DNA of 64,000 bases, taken from contig CAJNDS010001447.1 in NCBI GenBank assembly GCA_905221605.1, forward strand, positions 275,001 to 339,000. The letters are read 5' to 3'. This DNA is from Symbiodinium natans (taxonomy: Eukaryota; Sar; Dinophyceae; Suessiales; Symbiodiniaceae). Numbering within the stretch: position 1 is the first letter of the stretch; every line of letters starts with the position of its first letter. Shown here in pieces: positions 11,061 to 22,087 of the stretch. The notes below the pieces were generated by a model. The model was not told the origin of the DNA, made no database searches, and was given only the letters and a program-made list of their open reading frames with translations. A program made the translations under genes and the position numbers.

Positions 11061-11655
11061 GTTGAGAAGAAGCACGAAAAGCTTGCGCGGACGCTGGCCT
11101 ATCCTGAAAGGCAACTTCGCATGACTGGGTTCAGGGTTCAGGGGTTCAGGGGTTAAGGGTTTAGGGTTTAGGGTTTAGGGTTAGGGTTTAGGGTTTAGGG
11201 TTTAGGGTGGGCAGTTTGCCCTTGTGTCGACAGCACTAGAGCACGTTTGCATTTCGCCGGCGGTCGTTCTTGGGATAGACAGCGCAGAAGCACGTACATG
11301 ACGCATGGTGGGTTCCCTGAATTAGGGTTTGGGGTTTTGGCTTTGGGGCATGAAGGGGGCTAGTCGTTTACTCCATTGCCCAAAATATTGACGACCACTG
11401 GCCCCCTGTTTTATTGTGCACTCTCGCCTAAACCCTAAACCCTAAACCCTGAGCCCTGAGCCCTAAGCCCTAAGCCCTAAGCCCTAAACCCTAAACCCTA
11501 AACCCTAAACCCTAAACCCTAAACCCTAAACCCTAAACCCTAAGCCCTAAACCCTAAACCCTAAACCCAACCCTAAACCCTGGCTGCTTCCCGGAAGAGG
11601 TTGTCTGTCTGTCAGGGGGCGAAGCAGCCTCCCAGTCTCTGTAATATTGGAGTAG
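11061..11655 (+). CDS. Three-exon gene model, unknown basic protein
   Basis: Exons 11061-11128, 11234-11326 and 11598-11655 agree in phase (2+1, 2+1) to a TAG at 11653-11655. The first follows AACACACCAG and reads VEKKHEKLARTLAYPERQLR. The second follows TGTGTCGACAG and includes STYMTHGGFPEL. The last follows CTTCCCGGAAG. Introns consist mainly of TTTAGGG then CCCTAAA arrays, which could fold on each other. The 5' start was not found. Family not recognised. Confidence 0.5.
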
Positions 11656-11696
11656 TTTAGGGTTTAGGGTTTAGGGTTTAGGGTTTAGGGTTTAGG

Positions 11697-11787
11697 GCCT
11701 TATGGCCCCTATGTTAACTATACTACAATAGCCCCCCCCCCCCCCCCCCAAGCCCTATTCTAATTATTTTGGTCCCTATATTACATG
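11697..11787. mobile_element. Family G element with a poly-C insertion
   Basis: Shares CCCTATTCTAATTATT and the TACTACAATAGCCCCC segment with the copies at 8045 and 59350. An 18-bp C run has expanded at its centre. Confidence 0.5.
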
Positions 11788-12121
11788 GCAGCTTTTGTGT
11801 GGTTGCATTGTTAAGCATCTGCCTTGAAACCTAAGCTGGGCTGCCACATCGTACTTCTCCACATCCTTGCACTGGACCCTTCACAGCTCGAACCTTGAAA
11901 CCTCAAATCCCACATCTAAACCTGGGTCGCCTCAAGCCCATGGTACCCTAAACACAATCCCGAGCGGTAGGTCCGTTGGTTAGGTTTCTGAGATGACCCC
12001 TTGACCTATGGTTGAATCCCAATGTTCCCCCCTTATACCAACATAATCCCTCATGAAGGACTGTGAGTATAGGGGGGGAACCTAAACCCTAAACCCTAAA
12101 CCCTAAACCCACCTGGTCCAG

Positions 12122-13604
12122 GTTCAGCTTCCCCTCTTCCAAGCTGGTGCGATACATTTTGCCCAATAACCAGAGGGGGCTCATTCCTCAGCCTCCCTGG
12201 CGCGGCATTGTTTAGGGTTTAGGGTTTAGGGTTTGGGGTTTAGGGTTTAGGGTTTAGGGTTACAGCACATGGGTATGTAGCCAAGTCCTGCTTGTTTCTG
12301 TCTGAAGCTTCGAAGGTATGAAGGCTGGCACGTCTCAGGTTAGTACCCCAAAAGGTTCCCCTGAATATACTCCGAATATGGCCCTTGTACTACCTTAGGG
12401 AACTTTGAAAGGTTCCCCCAAAACCCAAGGGTACAACGTCAACCTTAAGGATCCAAGGTACAACCAATAGAAACGTAGGGTTTAGGGATACCTGAAACCT
12501 AAGCCCTAAACCTCAAACACCGAGATGCAATACACCTCGCCCTACACCACACCGTGATGAAACCCTAAACCCCGACCCCTAAACCCTAAACCCTAAACCC
12601 TAAGCCCTAAGCCCTAAACCCTAAACCCTAAACCCAGAGCCTCATCAACTTCAACTTGCAGTCTGAAATCAAAGGCCTAAACCCTAATCCCTCAACCAGC
12701 GCGCTTGGAGCTTCATGGTACTCATTAACCCAATTATTCGTGTACGCATAACCCAATGATCACCATATTAGGGCACTTTTGGGGGCTCGTAAGTGGGTGA
12801 TCAGTGCAGTCATAAGTAGGTTCTAAGTACCATGAACCTCCAGGTGTCCCCCCCCCCCACCCCGGTTTAGGTTGGGCCTGTCACTCTACCCTATACCGCA
12901 TACCCTAGACCCTAATCCAAACCCTAAACCCTAATCCCCAAACCACCAGCAGCGCTTAGCCAGCTGACCAGCTGTCGCAGACCACCCCAAACATATGGAA
13001 AATACGGGTTGGGGTTGAGTCAGGGTTGAGGGTTTTGGGATCAAATCATAAGGGTTATACTACTTCGGGGCATGTTCGTAGGGGTGGTCGTTTTGTGGGA
13101 CATGACGGAACGGGGTAATACAGGCTAGGGAGTAGGAGCGCAGAATGGGAGCAGCGAAGCATGCATGTGGGTAGTTCTCTAGGTCAGGGTCCCTCTTGGG
13201 GGGTCCTCTTTTGAAAGGATGCTGCGCTGTAGCATATACATATACATATACACATAAATATAAATATATATATACATATATATGTATAAATAGGGGACCC
13301 CCAAGCCACATCCCTAATTTAGACAAGCTTCCCATGTTGAGTTCGTAGCTGGTGGTGGCTTTCCGCTATGGGTTTCGGCGTTCAGCTCAGGGTCGGGGGA
13401 GTGAGTCTTCAGGAAGCAACCCTAAGCCCTAAACCCTAAACCTAAACCCTAAACCCTAAACCCTAAACCCTAAACCCTAAACCCTAAACCCTAAACCCTA
13501 CACTGGAAGCTGTTGCTAAGGAAAGGCACCTGAACTGTGAACCCCGAAGCCCTGTCAACCTAAGAGCCCCTAAGAGCCATAAGCAAGCTCTAAGCAAGCC
13601 CTAA
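12122..13604 (+). CDS. Multi-exon gene model, unknown protein
   Basis: Exon 12122-12209 (after CCTGGTCCAG) includes SSKLVRYILPNNQRGLIPQP and ends before GTTTAGGG. Exon 12282-12314 ends CGAAG|GTATGA. Exon near 12657 (SEIKG) could use a GC donor. 12950-13007, about 13349-13370 and 13510-13604 follow in consistent phase to TAA at 13602. A family A element (12703-12846) lies in one intron. The donor side of several exons is weak, and the exact exon set is uncertain. Confidence 0.38.
12703..12846. mobile_element. Family A MITE-like element
   Basis: Inverted ends CTTGGAGCTTCATGGTACTC and GTACCATGAACCTCCAGG enclose the core CATATTAGGGCAC. It lies between two candidate exons. Confidence 0.78.
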
Positions 13605-13719
13605 ACAGGCTTTAACAAGCCCTAAACCCTGGACCCTAAACCCTAAACCCTAAACCCTAAACCCTAAACCCTAAACCCTAAACCCTAAACCCTAAACCCT
13701 AAACCCTAAACAAGAACAG

Positions 13720-14086
13720 CCAGGTGAGCTCTCTCCCCAGCTGAGCGCCGTGCGGCGCTTCGGCCCAGCGCGCCGAAGTGCTGGCCTAGGCGGAGTTTTT
13801 TTCCCCCAGAGATGCGACGTGCACCTGAAGGGCCGTTTTGTACTTGAGTCAGGGTTTAAGGTTGGGACAGGGATTATCATAGGGGATACTATAATTCCCT
13901 ATTAAGGCTTGTTAGTATCGGGGTTAGTATAAGGGAGAACATCTAATTCCCTATTAAGGCTTGTTAGTATAAGGGCGAACATCCGAAGTTTGGGTTCTTT
14001 AGGGCTTTGAGGTGAGGGGTGTCAGATGGCCCTTCAGTGCATGGACAGAGAGATTTGATGACGTTGAACCACCACTGGCGGACTAG
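13720..14086 (+). CDS. Two-exon 3' gene fragment, unknown protein
   Basis: Exon 13720-13853 is GC-rich, follows AAGAACAG, reads ...QLSAVRRFGPARRSAGLGG... and ends TCAGG|GTTTAAGG. Exon 14026-14086 follows GGGTGTCAG in matching phase and reads WPFSAWTERFDDVEPPLAD to TAG. The intron contains two copies of a 26-bp segment (AATTCCCTATTAAGGCTTG...). An upstream start was not identified; it may belong to the preceding model. Confidence 0.45.
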
Positions 14087-15342
14087 CGAAACCCTAAACA
14101 TTAAGCCCTACACCCTAAACATTAAGCCCTAAACCCTAAACATTGAGCCCTAAACCCTAATTCTGACGCTCCCCCCCTCCCCCCCTCCTCCGCCGGCTTA
14201 AGTTTGAACTGTTCCGCTACTTCGGGGTTTCCGAAACTAGAGGGACCCTTGTGGGGTCTTCTATCAGGATTATAGCAGTTTGGAGAAAAGTGTGGTTTCT
14301 GCATGCAGTGTACTGTATTTAACTATCTAGTATGTGCCCATACACCTACACGTACGCTTACGGCGTATGTCGACCTGTGAGCACATTGAAGTACACACAT
14401 TAGTATGAATGTTTATGCTACCTCCACCCCGCCCTCCCGGTCTGCACCCCACCAGTCACCTTCCACTTTGGGGTTTTAGGGTTTAGGGTTTGATCTGCCG
14501 ATGAGTCCAACCAATTAACATAGTGGCACCGTCGCCTGAACAATCGGAACATGTGCGTTTTGTCGCCCGTGTGTTTCCGCCAACTCAGAACTCAACTGGC
14601 CAGGGGAACAACGTCTCAAGTCCTCAACTTGTCTAGACCTCTCCCCTAAAATTTAACCCCCCCCCAACATGAAATATTCCTTTTATCGTCACTGATACTC
14701 TTATGAAAACAAAGAACACTTAATATTCGGAGGTCAGGGTCTCAACACGACCGGAAAAGTACTTATGATTCTGTGAGTCTAGTTTTTTGGCAATAGGATA
14801 CCAGAACACCAACGGTATCATTCAGGTGCCTCCTCTCGAGCATTGTCATAGTTAGCATTTGCTTTTCCGATGCCTAGACGTAGTAGGTAGTGACAGTAGT
14901 AACAAGCATGCTCTGAAACACCCCATAAACCCTTTAAACACTGAACCAGTAACAAATGCTTCGCCAGTTGTAGCAACAAGCACGCATAGAGAAACAATAA
15001 CCTGGTGGTCTCCCGAATTTCAGGTCTCGGGTTCTCTTGATTTTCGTCGTCGTCGTCGTAGTAGCAATAGTGGTAGCAGTAGACGTGGTAGCAATTAGAT
15101 AAATCCTCAACTTTATTATAAACCCAAAGCCCTAAGCCGCCTACACCACGCCCCCATTCCCCGTCATCCGGATCCAAGACTCACCTCGCCGATGCCGCTG
15201 TCCGGTGCTTGCGATTTCTCTGTTTTTTTACTCGGGGCCCGATAGCTTGCAAGTTTGCGGTTTCACGTTGATGGACACAAGGCGCCCGCAACAGCGGTTG
15301 GATACGCATCCTCGCTGAACCCTGAATGTTAGCACATTCCAG
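14087..15342. other. Mostly unique inter-model stretch
   Basis: A 14-bp tandem unit built from CCCTAAACATTAAG, a family F fragment (14222-14286), then about 800 bp of unique sequence with few heptamers and GTAGTA/CGTCGT trinucleotide patches (15045-15090). Open frames exist on both strands. A minus-strand reading 15186-15312 with ATG and GTGAGT is discussed under rejected items. Confidence 0.5.
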
Positions 15343-15445
15343 TCAAGAAAAAGGAGCAGTGGCGGCTAGCGCGCTTGTTATCGACCATCGCCTAATTCGT
15401 GACGTGTCAGGCAGTGGGGCGTACGGCAAGAGCACCGAACTCTAG
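15343..15445 (+). CDS. Candidate terminal exon
   Basis: After ACATTCCAG the frame reads QEKGAVAASALVIDHRLIRD and then VSGSGAYGKSTEL to TAG. Composition is coding-like. No phase-matched upstream exon could be fixed, and the opposite strand is partly open, so this is a single-exon call only. Confidence 0.33.
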
Positions 15446-16010
15446 ATATCCCCAAAGCATTCCTCAGAATCGGCTCAACCCTAAACCCTAAACCCCAAAC
15501 CCTAAACCCTAAACCCTAAACCCTAAACCCTAAACGAAGAGCTCTTCCTGCACGACGTGCTGCCCCAGTAATTCGCAACACGTCACTGGGGTCCCCCGCC
15601 ACGGGGTGGCAGTGCCTTGCTGGATTGCTGTAAGAGGGCCCTAAACCCGAAACCCTAAACCCTAAACCCGAAACCCTAAACCCAAACCCCAAACCCTAAA
15701 CCCTAAACCCTAAACCCTAAACCCTAAACCCTAAACCCTAAACCCTAAACCCTAAACCCTAAACCCTAAACCCTAAACCCTAAACCCAAACCCTGAACCC
15801 TAGAACCCTAGAACCCTAAACCCTAGAACCCTAGAACCCTAAACCCTAAACCCTGAACTTATCGGGCTTCAGACCTCAAGCGCCGACACCGTGCCCTTCC
15901 CGCAAGATGGTTTTGAAGCTTAGGGATTGTAGGACCTTAGGGTTTAGGGTTTAGGGTTTAGGGTTTAGGGTTTACAGCCTCTCTTGAAGGGGAATAGTAA
16001 GACCCTCTAG

Positions 16011-18182
16011 AAGGATTCAGAAGGAAGCCCACGAACAGAGTCATTATTCAACCATGATGTGGCCGCTATTATTTTCTGGCGGTTCCCAGCCTTGCAATTT
16101 GGGCTGTTGGGCGTTGGGCGTAGGATTTGGGCGTGGCATGGCGCGGTAAAGCTTCCCCCCCCGCCCCCCCCCCCCCCCCCCCCCCCCCCCAAATCTGATT
16201 CTTAAGAACATGAAACCCAGAACCCTAAACCCTAAACCCTAAACCCTAAACCCTAAACCCTACATCTAAGACCCTCAGCCTTTCGAAGAATGACAAGATG
16301 AGAAACCCCCTCCAACGGCAACGCAGGATGGAGACTGCTGCAAGAAAAGGGCCGGTTTAGGGTTTAGGGTTTAGGGTTTAGGGTAACTCTTAAATTTTCA
16401 AGTCGGGTGTGAGACTTTAGGCTTTCGGAAGTTAACTTCTTTTAGGGTTTATAGGGTTTATAGGAGTGTATAGGGTTTATAGGATTTATAGGGTTTATAG
16501 GGTTTATAGGTTTATAGGGTTTAATTATAGGGTTTAGGGCTTAAGGTTCTTAGTCTTGAAGTTGGGAACTGAGAGCCCCCCCCCCCCCCCCCCCACAGGT
16601 TTACGGTTTTGGCCCGCGTACCTTTGTAGTATGTACACACTAGGGTTTAGGGTTTAGGTCTAGGATTTGTGTATACTTGGGCCTGCAGGGGGGGTTTATG
16701 CAGCCTGAGCAAAACGTAGGTGATGCCAAGTAGGGTCCTTTATGCTTACCCAGTATGTAGTACCTTGGTGGGCATTGTATATGTTCCCTTATTCGGTCTG
16801 TGAGGCTCCTATTGAGGATTAATTATTTTGTCGAAAAAAGAGTAAGAATCCCGACCTGGGTACCCTGGGCACACTCGTTAGGTTAGGGTTTTGGGGAAAA
16901 TCCCACACCCCCAAAGCCCCAGACCCAGACGGGTGCAACTAGTTACTTCAGCTTCTTGAGGCATCCCTGCAAAACGCAAGTACCCTTAAGACCCCCCCCC
17001 CCCCCGGCCGCATTTATCTATCTCAAGCCGCCGAGCTCCTTTTGGAGAATCATGAGTAAGGGCTCGAACCTTATAAACCCTTAAACCCTTAGCCCGTTTA
17101 AGCCCTTAATGCCTTAGCCTTAAGCTCTTCTTGTCTTACACCCGTTTAAACCCTAAAGCCCTTACAACGTTCAACCTCGAAACCCTTAGACCCCTTAAAC
17201 CCTACAACCCTAAAGCCCTTAAGCTCTTAAACGCCAAGATGCCAATACCCCCTAAACCCCCAAAACCCTAAAGCCCTTAAACCCCTAAAATCCCCATGTA
17301 GTGTACCCATGTCGTAAAAACATATTCGGGTTAGGCTTTGGGGTTCAGGGATTAAGGTTCAGGACATCTACTTGGGCCTTAGCTTCAGTCTACTACATGG
17401 GCACGTGGACCCCTAGGTCTTAGGCTATGCTCCGATGTCTTCGTGGGCTGTCAGGGCTGCTGCTCTCTAGCGCCCCCCCCCCCGCCCCCAGCTGCGTTGG
17501 CTGTGTGGGAAGCTCTTGAACCTTGCGGCTACATCTCTGCAACGCATGACGCCTAAGAAGTTCAGGTCATTGAAATACCCAGTTCACCTGGGCAATCCCT
17601 CGCTATTTAAAGCCCATGCCAAACGGGCTAGGTAGACGCACGCTCTGGGGCAGTATTGGGAGCCGTATTTCGACCAGCCTTTTTTTGTTGTTCGTACTAG
17701 GGAAGTCCGGAATTAGAGCTGCCTACGTAGTTCTTCCTGCATACCGTGTTTTGGATTTTATGGGATTGCCTCGTTCCCTGGTTCTTTGCTAACCCTAAAC
17801 CCTAAACCCTAAACCCTAAACCCTAAATCCTAAACCCTAAACCCTAAACACATTCAAGTAGGGGCCCCCCCATGTTCTAAGTAGGGCCATAAGACCACCG
17901 AGAGCCTGCACGAAGCTGCGGAATGGCGCTGGGCTCCGAGTGGAGTGGAGGCCAGATGGGAGGGGTTTAGGGTTTAGGGTTTAGGGTTTGGGGTTTGGGG
18001 TTTAGGGTTTCGGGGCTTCAGGGCTTAGGGAGCTTCAGGGGGTCTTAGGGAGACTTCGGCCTTGCTTTCCTCCGGCCTTCGAAGTTCAGGGTTTCGAAAA
18101 CCCGAAACCCCGAACCCCTCAGGGTTTAGGAGGGCTTGGGGAGTTCGAGGGTTCTTCAGTAGATCTAAGCCCTAAACCCTAA
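16011..18182 (+). CDS. Five-exon gene model, unknown protein
   Basis: Exons 16011-16145, 16271-16354, 17492-17631, 17894-17964 and 18160-18182 agree in phase throughout (0, 0, 0/2, 1/1, 2 to stop). The first 45 codons follow CCCTCTAG, contain the hydrophobic stretch IIFWRFPALQFGLLGVG and end GCG|GTAAAG. The third follows a C-rich acceptor (11 C, G, CCCCCAG) and ends CTAG|GTAGAC, reading ...LLNLAATSLQRMTPKKF.... The last exon ends at a TAA formed by CCCTAAACCCTAA. No ATG was located upstream of 16011. Family not recognised. One of the better long chains (about 150 codons). Confidence 0.5.
16155..16190. repeat. Poly-C run with one G
   Basis: Eight C, one G, then 27 C, just inside the first intron of the preceding model. 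Confidence 0.97.
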
Positions 18183-18434
18183 ACCCCAAACCCTAAACCC
18201 CAAATCCCAAACCCTAACCCTAATTGCACACCCCGACTCGGACCTCATAGGTGTTCACGTTTTGGGGGGTTCTATTCTAGGAGTCCCTTACTAGCGTTAA
18301 CCCAAGTTTTGGGTCTATGGGGTTTGTTAGGGTATAAGGTTGAGGGTTTAGGGTTTAGTGTTTAGGGTTAGGTTTTTGGGTTGAGTTTAGGTTCCATTTA
18401 GGGTTCATATTAGCAGATAGCGAACCGTGAAATA

Positions 18435-18506
18435 TCGAAGACCGGCATATTTGCTTCGGTGCTCAAGCAGGATGCCATGGGGACCATCAAGCTGCTGCCT
18501 GCGCCC
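18435..18506 (+). pseudogene. Duplicated fragment of the downstream GNAT gene
   Basis: 72 bp match positions 18778-18849 of the GNAT gene with scattered substitutions. Read in the frame of the match it gives SKTGIFASVLKQDAMGTIKL, against SKTGMFAMVLKPDATGTIKQ in the gene. It lies in a different frame from the gene that follows, so it is a broken upstream copy, not an N-terminal extension. Confidence 0.8.
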
Positions 18507-18582
18507 ACAACTGAATAGTCTCGCGGCAGCTGCATCCAATTCATCGTTTTTGTCTACTGCTGGCGTGATTTACAAGCTGGTG

Positions 18583-19197
18583 ATGGCTGTGATTTGCCAG
18601 ACGGATCGCATGATCATTCGTGTGCTGGACCCCGACAGCGCGGAGGACGTGGCACTGATCTACGAACTGCTGAACAGCGAACCATGGAGGGAGAATATCG
18701 CACACATGCCGCACGTCACGGACATCGCCAGCGCGCGGAAGTACATCCTCGACCGCCCGCTGAAGATGTGGGAGGAGTCGAAGACCGGCATGTTTGCGAT
18801 GGTGCTCAAGCCGGATGCCACGGGGACCATAAAGCAGCTGCCTTCTCCCCGCTGTGAGATGGCTCGCGGCGACCATGTCCCAGTCGTTCCCGTCGGGGTG
18901 TGTGGCCTGATCAAGCGCGCCGAGCTTGACTTTGTGGAAGATCTCGGGTTCGCGCTTCTCCCGCAGTTCCATGGACTCGGTCTGGCGCTCGAGGGCTGCC
19001 GCGGAATTCTCGACTGGGCCCGGGAGGTCAAGAAACTTCCACATGTCCTCGCCATCACTCGCTGCGCCAACGACTCTGCTGTCAAGCTGCTGGAAAAGCT
19101 TCAGTTCACTACAAACATGGACGAGAAGCCGGTGATGTTCGACCACCCTCACTTCGTCTATCGTCTTGAGCTTGGTCCGAGCAAAGGTGGCCCCTAA
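18583..19197 (+). CDS. GNAT-family N-acetyltransferase (RimJ/RimL-like)
   Basis: A single open block with no introns. Counting from Met at 18610, the acetyl-CoA loop is QFHGLGLALEGC (119-130), preceded by DLGFALLP, and motif B is CANDSAVKLLEKLQF. This layout (beta strand, Q/RxxGxG/A loop, ND then helix) is that of RimJ/RimL-type acetyltransferases, which transfer acetyl from acetyl-CoA to an amine. The frame continues upstream to a GTG at 18427, but that part includes an out-of-frame duplicate, so ATG 18583 or 18610 is the likelier start. The TAA stop is formed where the coding sequence meets a CCCTAAA tract. The lack of introns beside intron-rich models suggests a retroposed copy. Confidence 0.85.
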   Translation: MAVICQTDRMIIRVLDPDSAEDVALIYELLNSEPWRENIAHMPHVTDIASARKYILDRPLKMWEESKTGMFAMVLKPDATGTIKQLPSPRCEMARGDHVPVVPVGVCGLIKRAELDFVEDLGFALLPQFHGLGLALEGCRGILDWAREVKKLPHVLAITRCANDSAVKLLEKLQFTTNMDEKPVMFDHPHFVYRLELGPSKGGP

Positions 19198-19244
19198 ACC
19201 CTAAACCCTAAACCCTATAAACCTTAAACCCCCAATCCCTGGAG

Positions 19245-19332
19245 CCTCGTGAAGATCGTGGCGGGCTTCACCATCGTTGTGACTCCGTATCTATGTACTC
19301 TCACCTTTGTGTGGGGTTGTGCTTCTGCGTGA
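19245..19332 (+). CDS. Candidate terminal exon with a membrane-like segment
   Basis: After CCCTGGAG the frame reads LVKIVAGFTIVVTPYLCTLT and on to TGA. A second frame is open over the same interval and runs on to 19598, so the frame is uncertain. No linked upstream exon was found. Confidence 0.3.
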
Positions 19333-19572
19333 GCCGTAGGTATGTCAATGTGCCCGCGAGATATCCGAAGCCCCAAGCCCGAAGAATCCTAGACTCACGA
19401 GCTCTTGTTCAACCCGACTCCTTTCATAAGACCCACAAATCCCAAACTCTGAGCCCCCAGCTGCGTGTTCAGGGTTTGGAGTTTGGGGTTTACTTACCCT
19501 TAATTAGGCTCAACATAGCCTATAGGAAGGCCTTTCGGCCCGAAACCCTGAAACACGAGTCCTCAGGGTCTT

Positions 19573-19713
19573 ACTTGGAGGTTCAGGGTACTTATTAACC
19601 CAATTCTAGCTGTACTTGTAACTCGTAGCCAAATGATAACCGCATCAGGGCACTTCGGGGGCTCATAAGTAGGTCATAAGTACAGGGACAATTGGTGAGT
19701 AATTACCATGAAC
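19573..19713. mobile_element. Family A MITE-like element
   Basis: Ends ACTTGGAGGTTCAGGGTACT and TTACCATGAACCTC are inverted repeats. The core GCATCAGGGCACTTCGGG matches the other copies. Confidence 0.8.
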
Positions 19714-19787
19714 CTCTCGCGGTTTTAGTCGAGGGTTTCGGGTGGGCTCAGTCTAACACCTTGCTCAAGCCCTGAGCCCTATGCTCT

Positions 19788-19892
19788 ACTTGGTAGCCCA
19801 TACCCGTTTCCCTTTTTTGTTCAAGGTTGCCCTATAAAATAGCCAGCCCCAAAAAGGGCCCTTGTTATAGTATGGTTACTGGGCTACCAAGT
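19788..19892. mobile_element. Family B MITE-like element
   Basis: ACTTGGTAGCCCA at the left and ACTGGGCTACCAAGT at the right are inverted repeats. The GGGCCCTTGTTATAG core is shared with 25072. Confidence 0.8.
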
Positions 19893-19912
19893 CTAATGTT
19901 TCTAAACACCAG

Positions 19913-20220
19913 ATGGCTGAATTCATTCTTGACGCCGTAAGAGATGGATTTAGGGAACTGGGCGTGTGCGTGGCCGAGGATGTAGAGTTTGGGACTTAGG
20001 ATCCTTAACAAAGCCCAGCACTAGCAGGGACACAGGCTTGCGATGAGGCAACTCCCACAAGACCGAAACTGTAGGCCCTAAAGCCTAAACCCTGAACCTT
20101 GAACCCTAAACACCTCAACCCTTAGCAAAAACGTACCGAAATCCGGAAGAGTGCGCCATGCCTCCGAAACCTGCATAGGCTCGTCGCCCGCGCGAAAGTG
20201 GCCAGGACCCTCAGACATGG
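19913..20220 (+). CDS. Partial gene model with a likely first coding exon
   Basis: Exon 19913-19981 begins with ATG directly after ACACCAG and reads MAEFILDAVRDGFRELGVCV, ending GAT|GTAGAG. Exon 20028-20070 follows a 46-nt intron without heptamers and reads GHRLAMRQLPQDRN. Exon 20126-20220 reads QKRTEIRKSAPCLRNLHRLV... to CATGG|GTTTTAGG, but its phase does not follow cleanly from exon two. Further coding-like islands lie at 20653-20700 and 20731-20775 (IKTRVDRKRLNETP). The end of the gene is not resolved. Confidence 0.42.
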
Positions 20221-21350
20221 GTTTTAGGGTTTAGGGTTTAAGGTTTAGGATTTAGGGTTTAAGGTTTAGGGTTTAGGGTTTAAGGTTTAGGGTTTAAGGT
20301 TTAGGGTTTTGGGATACCCCAAACCTACGGGCTGAGCCTACAGCGCCCTCTGGAAGGAGTCCTTCAGGGTTTTCAAAGGCTTTCAATGGCAAGGCTTGAG
20401 AGGCCCTACGCCTCTAGGAACCCTCAAAGGCCTTCCGGGGGTCTCCAAAGGCCTCAAATGCGCACTTTTCACGACCTAATTTTGGTCAAGGTGGGGTCGT
20501 ATGTTTCATTTGTTAAGGCAAATGGTCTTCGGAGCCTCCCCCCCCTCCCCCCTAATTAGAAAGATTGCCTCCGGCGAGGGCCCATTTTCGAGGGACCTGC
20601 CAAAGTTCTTAGAAACCCGACGAGGGGCTTCGGATCACCCGAATGCCAATAGCCTGTGCCACTTTCAACAAGAATGATATACATGAGCACGACCAGAAAG
20701 CAAGGAAGCCCTAACTAAACCTGCAAAGATCAAGACGAGGGTGGATCGCAAGCGGCTCAATGAAACACCCCTACACCCTAAAACGCAAAAGCCCTAAACC
20801 CTAAACCCCTAAACCCTAAACCCTAAAACCCTAACCCCCCCGAAATCCCCTAAACCTTAAAACCCCAAAACCCTCAGCCCTAAACGCTCACTGAAGGCCC
20901 TCCCAACGCCCTGAGAAGCTAGGACCCGGAGTAGGCCCTTATTTCCTTTTTTTTGGGTTGGGGTTCCCTTATACTCCAAACCTTAAGCCCTATACCCTAA
21001 ACCCTAAGCCTCAACACCTAAGGAGCCCCGAAATAACCCTAAACCCTAAACCCAAAGAACTCCTAAGGTCCCTTATAAGGGTCCCTCCTTTAGTCCCTTA
21101 AGTTCAGGTGGGGTCCGCTGGATGGTCCAAAGCCTGGTCCGGCTCCTGAGGGCTTCGAAAAATGATAGAGGATAGGGTCTAGGGTTTAGGATTTTTAGGG
21201 TTTAGGGTTTAGGGCTCAGGGCTTAGGGCTTAGGGCTTAGGGCTTAGAGCTTAGGGCTTAGGGTTTAGGGTTTAGGGCTTGGCTCCCGAAGAGTTTCGAC
21301 CGAAAGTTATGATCGAGCTTTGACCGACTCGTTTTTGTTTTAGAGTTTAG
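20221..21350. other. Heptamers, degenerate repeats and element fragments
   Basis: TTTAAGG variants, a family D fragment (20917-20962) and a family E-like TCCCTTA block near 21055-21115. Weak exon-like islands near 20650-20780 are noted with the preceding model. Confidence 0.45.
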
Positions 21351-21639
21351 CTTCGCTTGTTTTTTTCCACATGTTTTGTGGGAGGCTGCCTTCTTGGGAG
21401 CCTCCTGGTTTTTGCAGTATATTTCTCAAGGCGTGGCTTGGAAGGTAGGGTTTTGGAGCCAAGTCCTACGGGGCCCGGTGCTCAGAATTTGGGGGTGAAG
21501 GTGGAAGCTTTTGGAGGCCAACACCCAAACCCTGCACTTACATGACCTGCCGTTGTAGGGCTTAGAACCCACGCCCGCCCAGCCGGTGAACCGATCTATT
21601 GCCCTTATGCAAACATACCCCCCAAACCCTAAACCCTAA
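21351..21639 (+). CDS. Two-exon 3' gene fragment, membrane-like
   Basis: Exon 21351-21444 starts after TTTAG and reads FPHVLWEAAFLGASWFLQYI..., with a clean donor AAG|GTAGGG. Exon 21559-21639 follows CTGCCGTTGTAG in phase 0 and reads GLEPTPAQPVNRSIALMQTY, then runs into the heptamer tract where CCCTAA supplies the stop. The 114-nt intron has no telomere-like repeats. Confidence 0.45.
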
Positions 21640-21987
21640 ACCCTACCCTAAACCCTCACCCTTACTGAAACGGAAGCCCCAAGCCCCGCACGTTATCAAC
21701 CCTGTAAGCTCTTAAAGCGTCAACCTCGGGTTGCTATTGGGAAGGCTCCTAAGAGGGACTGAGACCCCAAAAAGGGACCTATCTATAGTCAGCAGCTACT
21801 TTGGGGGCCCAGGTCTTCCCTATGAGGGTCTACCGTCTACCTGTTTTAGGGTTTAGGGTTTAGGGTTGAAACCCTAAACCCTAAACCCTAAACCCTAAAC
21901 CCTAAACCCTAAACCCTAAACCACCCTCTCAACTTTGCGGCCCTCAGTCTAAACCCTAAACGCATCCCTAAACCCGCAACCTACTTG

Positions 21988-22072
21988 TTCTCAGTAGGGA
22001 AGGAGGGGCTTCGGTACCCTATGTGCAATCCCTTAAACGGTATATGTAGGGGGATAGGGTCTTCCCTCATGC
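21988..22072. mobile_element. Family L element
   Basis: Text AGTAGGGAAGGAGGGG...AATCCCTTAAACGGTATATG...TCTTCCCTCA resembles 56180-56270. Both are palindromic about a TATAT centre. Confidence 0.45.
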
Positions 22073-22087
22073 AAAACCCTAAACCCT

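Noticed and set aside
14818-15177. 119-codon minus-strand frame with Asp and Tyr/Cys runs
   Set aside because: Driven by GTAGTA and CGTCGT trinucleotide repeats; no acceptor, domain or linked exon.
15186-15312. Minus-strand first exon, ATG to a consensus GTGAGT donor (42 codons)
   Set aside because: Attractive, but the plus strand is also open here in several frames, no minus-strand partner exon was found, and the other supported models are on the plus strand. Left unannotated.
18541-19152. Minus-strand frames of 203 and 141 codons opposite the GNAT gene
   Set aside because: The plus frame has clear GNAT motifs; the minus frames are shadows of its GC-rich codons.
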